Assembly (NCBI GenBank): GCA_003702545.1
Contig: REGK01000002.1
Coordinates: forward strand, 1 to 55,277
Source: Candidatus Nitrosopumilus sp.
GTDB taxonomy: Archaea > Thermoproteota > Nitrososphaeria > Nitrososphaerales > Nitrosopumilaceae
Direction: 5' to 3'
Length of the DNA stretch: 55,277 nt
Made by a program: the position numbers and the translations under genes. Positions 18,000-25,701 of this stretch are shown here, one piece after another; the stretch's first letter is position 1; each line of letters opens with the position of its first letter. The notes below the pieces were generated by a model. It had not been told where the DNA came from. It worked only from the letters and a program-made list of their open reading frames with translations, and did not search any database.

Positions 18000-19552
18000 T
18001 GGAATACGCATTATTACAGGCAGTTTTCTTGCCACTACTCTTATCTCCAATAGCCTACATCTTGGGAAGAAAAGTAGGACCAACTCCTGCCATGTGGTTC
18101 ACATTTGCAATATTACTATACACCACAATACTTGTAGTCAATGCAGCATTATCTGGAACTGTAGAGGAACACTATCCATGGACAGAACAATTTGGAGAAT
18201 TTGGTTTCTTACTTGATGGTTTGGCATCTCCATTTGCAATAATCATCTATGTCCTATCAACAATTTTGGTACTTTACTCAAAACCATACATGATTCACAA
18301 ATTCCACGAACAATTTGAAGAAGAACAAAAGATGAATCCTTCTTCAAGTGGACAAAGTTCTGTTGTTGAATCATCTGCTCTTTCTAATTATGTAAACGCA
18401 AAATCTGGTCTTTACTTTGCACTTTATCTTGTATTTGCAATGGGAATGCTTGGTACAGTTATGTCCACAAATCTGATTGAATTTTACATATTCTTTGAGG
18501 TAATGTTGATTCCTGGTTTCTTCTTAGTTGCTCTCTGGGGTGATGGTCCAAGAAGAAAGATTGGCTTGATGTTCCTCTTTTGGACTCACGCCGGTGCAGT
18601 TGTTTTACTATTAGGATTCTTAATGATTGGACTAACTATTGGTAGCTTTGACTTTGCTGATATCAAAGAATCTGAAATTCCTCAAGACATTGTAATGATT
18701 TCCGCAATTGCAATTGCAATTGGCCTTGGAGTGAAACTAGCCGTCTTTATGTTCCATGTTTGGTTACCTTATGTTCACGGTTCAGCACCTACGCCAATTA
18801 GTGCACTTTTGTCCCCTGCAATGATTGGAATTGGTGCCTATGGTATCTTTAGATTAATTGTTGAATTCTTACCATCCACATTTGCAGAATTGTCTATTTG
18901 GTTCCATATTTGGGGTCTTGTAACAATGCTCTATGGTGGTGCAATGGCCTTGATGCAAGATGATCTAAAACGATTACTTGCTTATTCTAGTATCAGCCAG
19001 ATGGGATACTTGCTATTTGGTATTGGTTCCATGTCTGTAATGGGTCTTGCAGGTGCTGAGATGATGTACATCACTCACGGACTTGGAAAAGGAATCCTCT
19101 TCATGATGGCTGGAATTATCATTGTCAAAGTTGGCACACGTAGTATCTCTAAACTTGGTGGTCTTGCTGGAAAGATGCCAATCACTGCCGTTTGTGCAGT
19201 TATTGGTGCACTTACAATTATGGGTGTTCCACCAACCAGTGGATTTATGGGAGAATGGATTCTATTTTACGGAGCATTAGAAACTGCTATTGAAGAAGGT
19301 TCTACACTTAGAGCAGTAACATTTGGTCTTGGACTTGTTGCAACTGCACTTACAATGGCTTACATGTTGTGGATGCTAAAACGTGTCTTCTTTGGTAAGA
19401 CTCCTGAACATCTAGAGAAAGTCAAAGAAGGAAGTTGGTATATGACAGCACCAATGATGGTACTAGCTGGATTTACTGTTGTACTTGGAATTTACCCAGA
19501 TATTTTCTTGAAGACAATTATGCCTTACATGAACGGAGTGTTGGGAATCTAA
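17999..19552 (+). CDS. nuoM: Complex I subunit M (antiporter-like)
   Basis: A 517-residue antiporter-like subunit with about 14 helices. NLIEFYIFFEVMLIPGFFLVALWG near residues 160-183 has the key Glu of helix 5. HVWLPYVHGSAPTPISALLS near 253-272 and the Lys-bearing DDLKRLLAYSSISQMGYLLF complete the proton path. Between helices 3 and 4 there is a hydrophilic Ser/Glu-rich loop (about residues 97-130: HEQFEEEQKMNPSSSGQSS...), longer than in bacterial NuoM. The order nuoK-nuoM-nuoL-nuoN differs from the bacterial K-L-M-N order. Confidence 0.95.
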   Translation: MEYALLQAVFLPLLLSPIAYILGRKVGPTPAMWFTFAILLYTTILVVNAALSGTVEEHYPWTEQFGEFGFLLDGLASPFAIIIYVLSTILVLYSKPYMIHKFHEQFEEEQKMNPSSSGQSSVVESSALSNYVNAKSGLYFALYLVFAMGMLGTVMSTNLIEFYIFFEVMLIPGFFLVALWGDGPRRKIGLMFLFWTHAGAVVLLLGFLMIGLTIGSFDFADIKESEIPQDIVMISAIAIAIGLGVKLAVFMFHVWLPYVHGSAPTPISALLSPAMIGIGAYGIFRLIVEFLPSTFAELSIWFHIWGLVTMLYGGAMALMQDDLKRLLAYSSISQMGYLLFGIGSMSVMGLAGAEMMYITHGLGKGILFMMAGIIIVKVGTRSISKLGGLAGKMPITAVCAVIGALTIMGVPPTSGFMGEWILFYGALETAIEEGSTLRAVTFGLGLVATALTMAYMLWMLKRVFFGKTPEHLEKVKEGSWYMTAPMMVLAGFTVVLGIYPDIFLKTIMPYMNGVLGI

Positions 19553-19553
19553 T

Positions 19554-21632
19554 ATGGCAACTGAATCTATTGGTTTACCATTTGAAGCAACCTCTGCTGC
19601 AGCATGGCTAGTTTGGATTCTACCATTTGCTGCCGCACTCATTATGCCGGGTATTGGAAAGATCTCAAAACGAGCAACAGGTTATGTTGCAGTTGGATTT
19701 GCATTAATGAGTGCACTATCAGCTGCATCTTTGTTACCCCTTGCAATTGAAGCTTCAGAAATTCACCATCAAATTATGTGGATTGAAGCAATTGGTTTGA
19801 AGGGTGGTGTATTAGCTGATCCACTTTCAGTGATTATGGCAAATGTTGTTGCTTGGATTTCATTCCTCATTATGATTTACAGTACAGGTTACATGAAAGG
19901 CGATAAAGATATCACAAGATTCTGGTTCTGGATGATGTTCTTTATTGGTTCAATGCAAATTATTGTTCTATCTGATAACTTACTCCAAGTATTCTTTGGT
20001 TGGGAAGGTGTAGGTCTTGCGTCTTATGCCTTGATCAGCTTTTGGTATCGTGACAAAAAGAAGGATCATGTTGGACAAGAAGGACGTACTGTTCTTGGGT
20101 TGTTAGATTACTATGCCCCAACACATGCAGGTATGAAGGCATTCATCATGACCAAAGTCGGTGATGTGATGATGATTGCTGGTATGCTTTTGATATTCTT
20201 GTTTGCTGGAACATTTGGTTTCAAAGAACTGATGGGAGATCATGAATGGGCTATTGCCATGAATGCTCAAGGTATGTTGGTCCCTGCATTTGTGTTGTTA
20301 TTTGGTGGTGCAATAGGTAAATCTGCACAATTCCCATTAAACGAATGGCTCTTAGAAGCAATGACTGGTCCAACTGCAGTTTCAGCATTAATTCACGCAG
20401 CAACAATGGTTAAAGCTGGTGTATTTTTAGTTGCAAGAATCGGACCAATTGTATTTGCACTAGGTGCTGCAGGAATTATGGCAGACCAATTCTTTGAGAT
20501 TGTTGCATGGGTTGGTGCAATAACTGCATTATTACTTGCTACACAAGGTATGGTTAATCCAGAAATTAAGAAAGTTCTCGCATATTCTACTGGTTCCCAA
20601 ATTGGTTACATGATGATGGCATTAGGTGTTGCAGGACTTTCTCATCAATATGTCGATGGTTACACTGCAGGATTCTTCCACTTAATTTCTCACGCAATGT
20701 TCAAGGCATCATTATTTATGGCTGCAGGTTCTCTGCTGCACATTGTAGGCTCTCGTTTTATGACTGATATGGGTGGTTTACGAAAACACATGAAAAAGAC
20801 GTATGCATTCATGTGGGCTGCCGGTCTTGGTTTAATGGGTGCACCATTTATCACAACAGGTTTCTGGAGTAAGGATGCAATCTTTGCATCAGTTTATACC
20901 TCTGGAAACGAATGGGCATTACCTCTATTTGCAATTGCAGTGTTGACTGCAATAATTACTGCATTTTATACCACAAGAATGATTGGTATGGTATTCTTTG
21001 GTGAGAAGAGCAAACACATCCAAAAGATGGAAGAAGAAGGACATCACATCCATGAAGCATCATTATCCATGTGGGCTCCATACGGAATTCTTGCAGTTCT
21101 AACTATTGGAATTGGATTAATCGGATTATCTGCAGAACATGGATTGCACCATATGTTTGAGGTATACCTTGAAGACTCCTTTGGAATTCACAGTGAATAT
21201 GCAAAAGCTGAATCCTCAATATTGCCAGACTTCTTGAAAGGCATTAATCCAGTAGCACTTGGTGCGTCACTTGTTGCATTTGCAATAGGAATTGGATTAG
21301 GTTACATATTCTATATTGGCAGATGGGTTGATCCTGTCAAATTTGTAAATTCAAATATTTTCTTTTACGCAATTCACAAAGTTATCTTAAGCAGATGGTA
21401 TCTCAATGCAATAGTGTATTGGTGCTTTGTAGTAGCCCCATTATGGTTAGCAAGAGGTATATTCAGATACTTTGAAAAGACAGCTATCGATTATGGTATG
21501 AATGATGGATTCCAGAAAGCAACTGCCTGGAGTGCAAAAGTTGTACAAGGAACTCAGACTGGTGTTTCCCAATCATATCTATTCGTATTTGGAGCAGGAT
21601 TACTATTCGTAGTTCTGATATTGTTGATGTAG
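19554..21632 (+). CDS. nuoL: Complex I subunit L (antiporter-like)
   Basis: A 692-residue, largest antiporter-like subunit, with 14 core helices followed by the lateral amphipathic helix and final transmembrane anchor typical of NuoL. FFGWEGVGLASYALISFWYRDK near residues 148-169 is the NuoL signature. AMTGPTAVSALIHAATMVKAGVFL and PEIKKVLAYSTGSQIGYMMM supply further conserved His and Lys. It starts 2 bp after the nuoM stop. Confidence 0.96.
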   Translation: MATESIGLPFEATSAAAWLVWILPFAAALIMPGIGKISKRATGYVAVGFALMSALSAASLLPLAIEASEIHHQIMWIEAIGLKGGVLADPLSVIMANVVAWISFLIMIYSTGYMKGDKDITRFWFWMMFFIGSMQIIVLSDNLLQVFFGWEGVGLASYALISFWYRDKKKDHVGQEGRTVLGLLDYYAPTHAGMKAFIMTKVGDVMMIAGMLLIFLFAGTFGFKELMGDHEWAIAMNAQGMLVPAFVLLFGGAIGKSAQFPLNEWLLEAMTGPTAVSALIHAATMVKAGVFLVARIGPIVFALGAAGIMADQFFEIVAWVGAITALLLATQGMVNPEIKKVLAYSTGSQIGYMMMALGVAGLSHQYVDGYTAGFFHLISHAMFKASLFMAAGSLLHIVGSRFMTDMGGLRKHMKKTYAFMWAAGLGLMGAPFITTGFWSKDAIFASVYTSGNEWALPLFAIAVLTAIITAFYTTRMIGMVFFGEKSKHIQKMEEEGHHIHEASLSMWAPYGILAVLTIGIGLIGLSAEHGLHHMFEVYLEDSFGIHSEYAKAESSILPDFLKGINPVALGASLVAFAIGIGLGYIFYIGRWVDPVKFVNSNIFFYAIHKVILSRWYLNAIVYWCFVVAPLWLARGIFRYFEKTAIDYGMNDGFQKATAWSAKVVQGTQTGVSQSYLFVFGAGLLFVVLILLM

Positions 21633-21644
21633 GAGAGATATGAA

Positions 21645-23129
21645 ATGTTAGAAATTACTTCCACACCATTAATACTAATTGCAATTTTAGGAACTGTTGG
21701 AATTATTCTTCCAATAATCAGTATTGCAAGAAAAGAAAAAGGCTCTAACTCATTTTATGCTGTAATTGCATTTGCAGCATTAATTGTGTCTATGGCCTAT
21801 GTTGGCTATCAATTCATTAACGAAAATGTTGCTGCATCTGCTCTATTCTCTGATGATGTAATTGTAGATGATGCATTTGGTGGATTCTTTGCAATTGCAA
21901 TGTTGATTGTTGCATTGTTCACAACAGTTGGCTCCTTTAATTATATGAGAAAACATAACTCTCCTGCTGTTTACTATTCGCTAATCTTACTTGCAACAAT
22001 CGGAATGATTCTTGTTGCATATTCAACTGATTTGGTAATGCTGTTTGTTGCTTGGGAGCTCATGAGTATTCCAACATACATCTTGGTTGGATACATGAAA
22101 AAGAATCCTAGCTCAAATGAAGCCGCATTAAAGTACTTCTTGTTTGGTGCATTATCTTCTGCAATAATCGTTTACGGAATTGCAATATCTTATGGATTAA
22201 CTGGTTCTACAAATATTGGTGAAGTCATTGAAGGATATTCAACACTTGATCCATCCCTATTACCATTAGCCTTACTCTCCGTTGGAATGTTTATTGCAGG
22301 ATTTGGATTCAAGATGGGACTTGTTCCTTTCCATCAATGGTTGCCCGATACCTATGAAGGTGCACCATCTCCAGTAACTGCACTTCTTGCAGCTGCAACC
22401 AAAAAAGCAGGATTTGCTGCTGCTATCCGAATCATAGTACTTGGAATGGTTGCTCTAAATCTTGATTGGACTTTGGCACTTGGAATCATTGCCGTGATGA
22501 CTATGACAATCGGTAATGTTGCTGCAATCATGCAAAAGAATCTCTCAAGAATGTTAGCCTATTCTAGTATTGCACATGCTGGGTACATTTTGATTGGACT
22601 GGCTGTTGCTCCATACAGCTCTCTTGGTTTACAAGGTTCATTGTATCAAATATTCAACCATGCCGTAATGAAAGGTGCTGCCTTTATCGCAATTGCAGGA
22701 ATTGTAACAACTCTTGCTGTGACTCATATTGATAAACTCAAAGGACTTGGAAGACGAATGCCTATCACTGCTTTAGGTATGGTGATTTCATTATTTGCAC
22801 TTGCAGGCGTTCCTCCACTTTCAGGATTTTGGAGTAAATTGATGTTGTTTGGAAGTGCATTAGATGCAAGCACTGCATTATGGTGGGCTCCATGGCTTGC
22901 AATTGCAGGTGTTCTTAACAGTGCATTATCCCTTGCTTACTATGGTTGGATTACAAGAAAAATGTACTTTGAAGGAGAAACCGAAAAGAGAGTTTCAGAG
23001 CCAAAATCAATTGTAGCAGTAATGATATTCTCTATCATCTTCTTAGTAGGATTTGGTGTTTATCCAGAACCACTACTCAAATTCGTAGAGTTTGCAACAC
23101 CAGTAATTAGTTTAGGACTTATGCCTTAA
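21645..23129 (+). CDS. nuoN: Complex I subunit N (antiporter-like)
   Basis: A 494-residue antiporter-like subunit that ends the operon. It has MLFVAWELMSIPTYILVGY (helix-5 Glu), FHQWLPDTYEGAPSPVTALLAAATKKAGFA and QKNLSRMLAYSSIAHAGYILIG. A GGAGAGATATG site precedes the ATG. Its last 11 bp overlap the end of the convergent polyprenyl synthase gene, so no room remains for an untranslated terminator. Confidence 0.96.
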   Translation: MLEITSTPLILIAILGTVGIILPIISIARKEKGSNSFYAVIAFAALIVSMAYVGYQFINENVAASALFSDDVIVDDAFGGFFAIAMLIVALFTTVGSFNYMRKHNSPAVYYSLILLATIGMILVAYSTDLVMLFVAWELMSIPTYILVGYMKKNPSSNEAALKYFLFGALSSAIIVYGIAISYGLTGSTNIGEVIEGYSTLDPSLLPLALLSVGMFIAGFGFKMGLVPFHQWLPDTYEGAPSPVTALLAAATKKAGFAAAIRIIVLGMVALNLDWTLALGIIAVMTMTIGNVAAIMQKNLSRMLAYSSIAHAGYILIGLAVAPYSSLGLQGSLYQIFNHAVMKGAAFIAIAGIVTTLAVTHIDKLKGLGRRMPITALGMVISLFALAGVPPLSGFWSKLMLFGSALDASTALWWAPWLAIAGVLNSALSLAYYGWITRKMYFEGETEKRVSEPKSIVAVMIFSIIFLVGFGVYPEPLLKFVEFATPVISLGLMP

Positions 23130-23970
23130 ACGAAGTAAATTTAATTAAATTATCTAGATTTACTTTTGCATCACTATCTGGAATCTTTCTTAAACTTATT
23201 CTTGCTTTTTCAGAATATTCCTTTAGTAACTCTTCCATTTTGTTAAAGACATCTCTTGGGTCTGAACTCTTTTTGATCAATATGTTAAACAACTTGTCTT
23301 CATTTTTCCAATCTAACAAATCATCTCTAATTTGATAAGCAATTCCCATATTTTTTCCATATTCTGTTAATCCTTCAATTTGTTCTTCTGTTCCATTTGC
23401 AATGATTGCACCTGTTCTGGCTGCTACCTCAAATGCAGTTGCAGTTTTGTATTCTATAACTTTGAGATAATCATCAAATGTAACATCTTCACTTGTTTCT
23501 AATCTATTTTCAATCATTTCTCCTTCACTCATTAGCATTGCAGTTGTTGCCAAATCTTTTGTAATTCGGGGATTGTCTAATCTAGAACATACGGCTAAAA
23601 TTAATCCTAAAACAAAATCTCCAGTAAGTACACTGGTATTGTATCCATATTTGATATGAAATGGATCCTTTTGTCTTCTCATTGTTTCATTGTCAATAAT
23701 ATCGTCATGGATAATGGATTCCATGTGCAAAAATTCAACTGCGCAGGATGCTGCAAATGTATTTTCGTCAACCTTTCCGATGCTTTCGGCTGATAATGTG
23801 AGAATAATAGGTCTGATTCGTTTTCCACCTTCTAAAGAATATTTCAAGGGCTCAATGAATTCTGATTCTGAATACAGATCTAGTTCTTTATCTAGAGCCT
23901 GATCAATTTTTTTGATATATTCTCCATATGTCTCAAGTAAAGGATTAATCTCGATATTTTTTCTGTCCAA
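23119..23970 (-). CDS. Polyprenyl diphosphate synthase (first of two)
   Basis: A 283-residue trans-prenyltransferase that condenses isopentenyl diphosphate onto an allylic primer. It has GGKRIRP near residues 49-55, the first Asp-rich motif DDIID near 93-97 preceded by HMESIIH, KTATAFE near 175, and the second motif YQIRDDLLD near 232-240. It is shorter than the other synthase at 44695 and has a different environment: it converges on nuoN, with a tRNA upstream. It may make a quinone side chain or another chain length, while the other makes GGPP for lipids. That split is an inference. Confidence 0.9.
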   Translation of the reverse strand: MDRKNIEINPLLETYGEYIKKIDQALDKELDLYSESEFIEPLKYSLEGGKRIRPIILTLSAESIGKVDENTFAASCAVEFLHMESIIHDDIIDNETMRRQKDPFHIKYGYNTSVLTGDFVLGLILAVCSRLDNPRITKDLATTAMLMSEGEMIENRLETSEDVTFDDYLKVIEYKTATAFEVAARTGAIIANGTEEQIEGLTEYGKNMGIAYQIRDDLLDWKNEDKLFNILIKKSSDPRDVFNKMEELLKEYSEKARISLRKIPDSDAKVNLDNLIKFTSFKA

Positions 23971-24013
23971 GATGGCCTCTACTCAAAAAATTTCCCCGTT
24001 GTTAATTAAATCT

Positions 24014-24107
24014 TGGTGCTCCAGCCGGGATTTTCATCGATTGATTTTGAACCCGGGATCACTGCCTTGAAAGGGCAGTATGCTTGACCGGTCTACACCA
24101 CTGGAAC
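24014..24107 (-). tRNA. tRNA-Glu (anticodon TTC) with T-loop intron, CCA encoded
   Basis: The reverse complement gives acceptor GTTCCAG pairing with CTGGAGC, a discriminator A (complement of 24017) and an encoded CCA (complement of 24014-24016). The anticodon arm CTGCC-CTTTCAA-GGCAG presents TTC. The T stem CCGGG/CCCGG encloses 22 nt instead of 7. Removing 15 nt (24031-24045) restores TTCAAAT. A TATA-like GATTTTATGG lies about 27 bp upstream on the minus strand. Confidence 0.93.
24031..24045 (-). other. 15-nt intron in tRNA-Glu T loop (position 59/60)
   Basis: The T-loop region folds as a bulge-helix-bulge. The T stem is followed by a 3-nt bulge AAT on the 3' side. A 4-bp helix TTCA:TGAA comes next, then a 3-nt bulge AAA on the 5' side and a 2-bp TC:GA helix closed by AATC. 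Cutting each bulge after its second base, as archaeal splicing endonuclease does, removes exactly 15 nt and leaves a perfect seven-base T loop. Non-canonical tRNA introns are known in Archaea. This placement is deduced by hand. Confidence 0.85.
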
Positions 24108-24187
24108 CCAAGAAAATTCTGTATTCTGACCATAAAATCTTTTGTAAACCACAAAGATTTTTTTATTGGCAGATTTGGAGTCAAATC

Positions 24188-24820
24188 ATGAACATAACTA
24201 AAAAAATTGATGAAATGATTGAAGAAAGAAGTTTACTAAAACACCCATTTTACCAGGCATGGTCGGATGGAAAATTAACAAAAGAATCCCTAGCCGGATA
24301 TTCAAAAGAATATTTCCAATTAGTAAAAGAGGTACCATCTTTTATGGCTCCAATTATTCAAAAAGCCCCAGAGTCAGTTGTAAAAGAATTAGTTGAAAAT
24401 CAACAAGAAGAATCTGATCATATCAAACCATGGATTGCTTTTGCAGGTGAACTTGGAATTTCTGAAGAAGAATTATTATCTTATTCAGGTTTACCAAAAA
24501 CAAAACAAGCAGTATCTGATTTGAATGAGTTAATGGATACTTTTGAAGGTGGTGCATGTGCAATGTATGCATTTGAAAAAGAAATTCCAAAAATCAGTCA
24601 AACAAAACTTGATGGTTTAGCAGAATTCTATGGAATGACTAGTGATGAAGCTACAGAATACTTCAAACTACATACAGAAGCTGACATTAGACATGCAGCA
24701 TCATGGAGAAATATTCTTGAAAAATCTTCAACTGATTATGACAAGTTAATTGAGATTGCAGAAAAATCTATCTCTGCACAAAATTTGTTATTGGACAGTT
24801 GTTTTGAAGAATACTGTTAA
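24188..24820 (+). CDS. CADD/PqqC/TenA-like haem-oxygenase-fold protein
   Basis: A 210-residue all-helical protein of the TenA/PqqC superfamily. HPFYQAWSDGKLTKESLAGYSKEYF near residues 19-43 and the C-terminal HTEADIRHAASW match the H-x3-D-x2-H metal triad of CADD-type diiron (or Fe/Mn) enzymes. An E/H-bearing helix (EESDHIKPW) offers further ligands. Chlamydial CADD and its Nitrosomonas homologue replace the usual p-aminobenzoate synthases. That is a possible role here, but a thiaminase-like or other oxygenase role is not excluded. ATG 24188 lies about 25 bp after a TTTTTTTATTGG TATA box. No operon partner. Confidence 0.8.
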   Translation: MNITKKIDEMIEERSLLKHPFYQAWSDGKLTKESLAGYSKEYFQLVKEVPSFMAPIIQKAPESVVKELVENQQEESDHIKPWIAFAGELGISEEELLSYSGLPKTKQAVSDLNELMDTFEGGACAMYAFEKEIPKISQTKLDGLAEFYGMTSDEATEYFKLHTEADIRHAASWRNILEKSSTDYDKLIEIAEKSISAQNLLLDSCFEEYC

Positions 24821-24861
24821 TCTCATAACATTTTATACCTGAGAAAAAATTCATCTGCTTA

Positions 24862-24935
24862 GGGCCCATAACTCAGCTTGGTAGAGTAACCGGCTCATAA
24901 CCGGTGAGCCAAGGGATCGAAGCCCTTTGGGCCCA
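24862..24935 (+). tRNA. tRNA with CAT anticodon (elongator Met or Ile2)
   Basis: The acceptor GGGCCCA pairs with TGGGCCC, the discriminator is A (24935), and the anticodon arm ACCGG-CTCATAA-CCGGT presents CAT. It is not the initiator: the first pair is G-C and the three G-C pairs of initiators next to the loop are absent. The T loop reads ATCGAAG, with A instead of T at position 54. Whether the C34 is modified to read AUA (Ile) cannot be told from sequence. A TTTTATAC promoter lies at 24831-24838. Confidence 0.92.
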
Positions 24936-24985
24936 TTATTTTCAATTAGTTTTAAAATAAGCAAAATCAAATTTTACTGGCTGCA

Positions 24986-25035
24986 ATGAAGAATCAGAGT
25001 TATATCTGAATGATGATTGGAAGGCATTTGTCTGA
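24986..25035 (+). ncRNA. Candidate C/D box sRNA
   Basis: In the gap between the CAT tRNA and pyrE the order is: C-like box ATGAAGA (24986-24992), 13 nt, D' box CTGA (25006-25009), perfect C' box ATGATGA (25010-25016), 15 nt and D box CTGA (25032-25035). Total length is 50 nt, typical of archaeal C/D guides. Flanks GGCTGC and GCTGCC can pair except for one mismatch, giving the terminal stem. The C box has one mismatch to RTGATGA. Targets of the two guides were not identified. It might be processed from the tRNA transcript 50 bp upstream. Confidence 0.55.
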
Positions 25036-25045
25036 GCTGCCGAAC

Positions 25046-25651
25046 TCATTTACCAATTTGATTTTTCACTTTTTCTAAAATCTCATCATCTACTAGGTTT
25101 TGTTCATGTAATGCTTTAGTGATTTGCAAAATATTCAGAATTGAATGCATTTTAACATCTAATTCTTCTAAGGCCTCATCTGCTCCCTCCATTCTATTTA
25201 CAATTACATATGCATCTTTTACTGAAATGTTGACTTCCTTTAATGATTTGATTGCATTAACAACAGAACCGCCTGTTGTTGCAACATCATCAATCATAAC
25301 TACATGCATTCCATCATGAATTTTACCTTCAACTGATTTTGAAGTTCCATAATCTTTTGGTTTACTTCTAACATAGATTAGTGGTTTTACTGTTTCAATT
25401 GCTAATGCTGATGCAATAACTAGACCTCCTGTAGGCACTGAAACTATTGAATCAAACTTGTCTAATCCAATATTTTGTGCAATCTCATTTTCAAGATGTT
25501 TGACCATTTTCCTGAATTCTTGAGGATAACTTGGGACTAGTCTTAGATCTACATAGTATGAACTCTTTTTTCCACTGGCTAGTGTAAAATCTCCAAATTT
25601 TATGATGCCTTTTTGATGCAAAAAGGTTGCAAACTCTTTTACAAATTCCAT
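25046..25651 (-). CDS. pyrE: Orotate phosphoribosyltransferase
   Basis: Converts orotate and PRPP to OMP in pyrimidine synthesis. The 201 residues contain the PRPP-binding motif VVMIDDVATTGGSVVNAI near residues 113-130. FTLASGKKSSYYVDLR near the N-terminus and PTGGLVIASALA are also typical of PyrE. It stands alone, divergent from the LarA-like gene 50 bp away. Confidence 0.94.
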   Translation of the reverse strand: MEFVKEFATFLHQKGIIKFGDFTLASGKKSSYYVDLRLVPSYPQEFRKMVKHLENEIAQNIGLDKFDSIVSVPTGGLVIASALAIETVKPLIYVRSKPKDYGTSKSVEGKIHDGMHVVMIDDVATTGGSVVNAIKSLKEVNISVKDAYVIVNRMEGADEALEELDVKMHSILNILQITKALHEQNLVDDEILEKVKNQIGK

Positions 25652-25701
25652 ACCAAAATTAACTACACTGGATTTATTTTGGTTTGTATTATGAATGAAT
25701 T

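Noticed and set aside
24862-24935. Initiator tRNA-Met
   Set aside because: G1-C72 pair and no run of three G-C pairs at the anticodon stem end.
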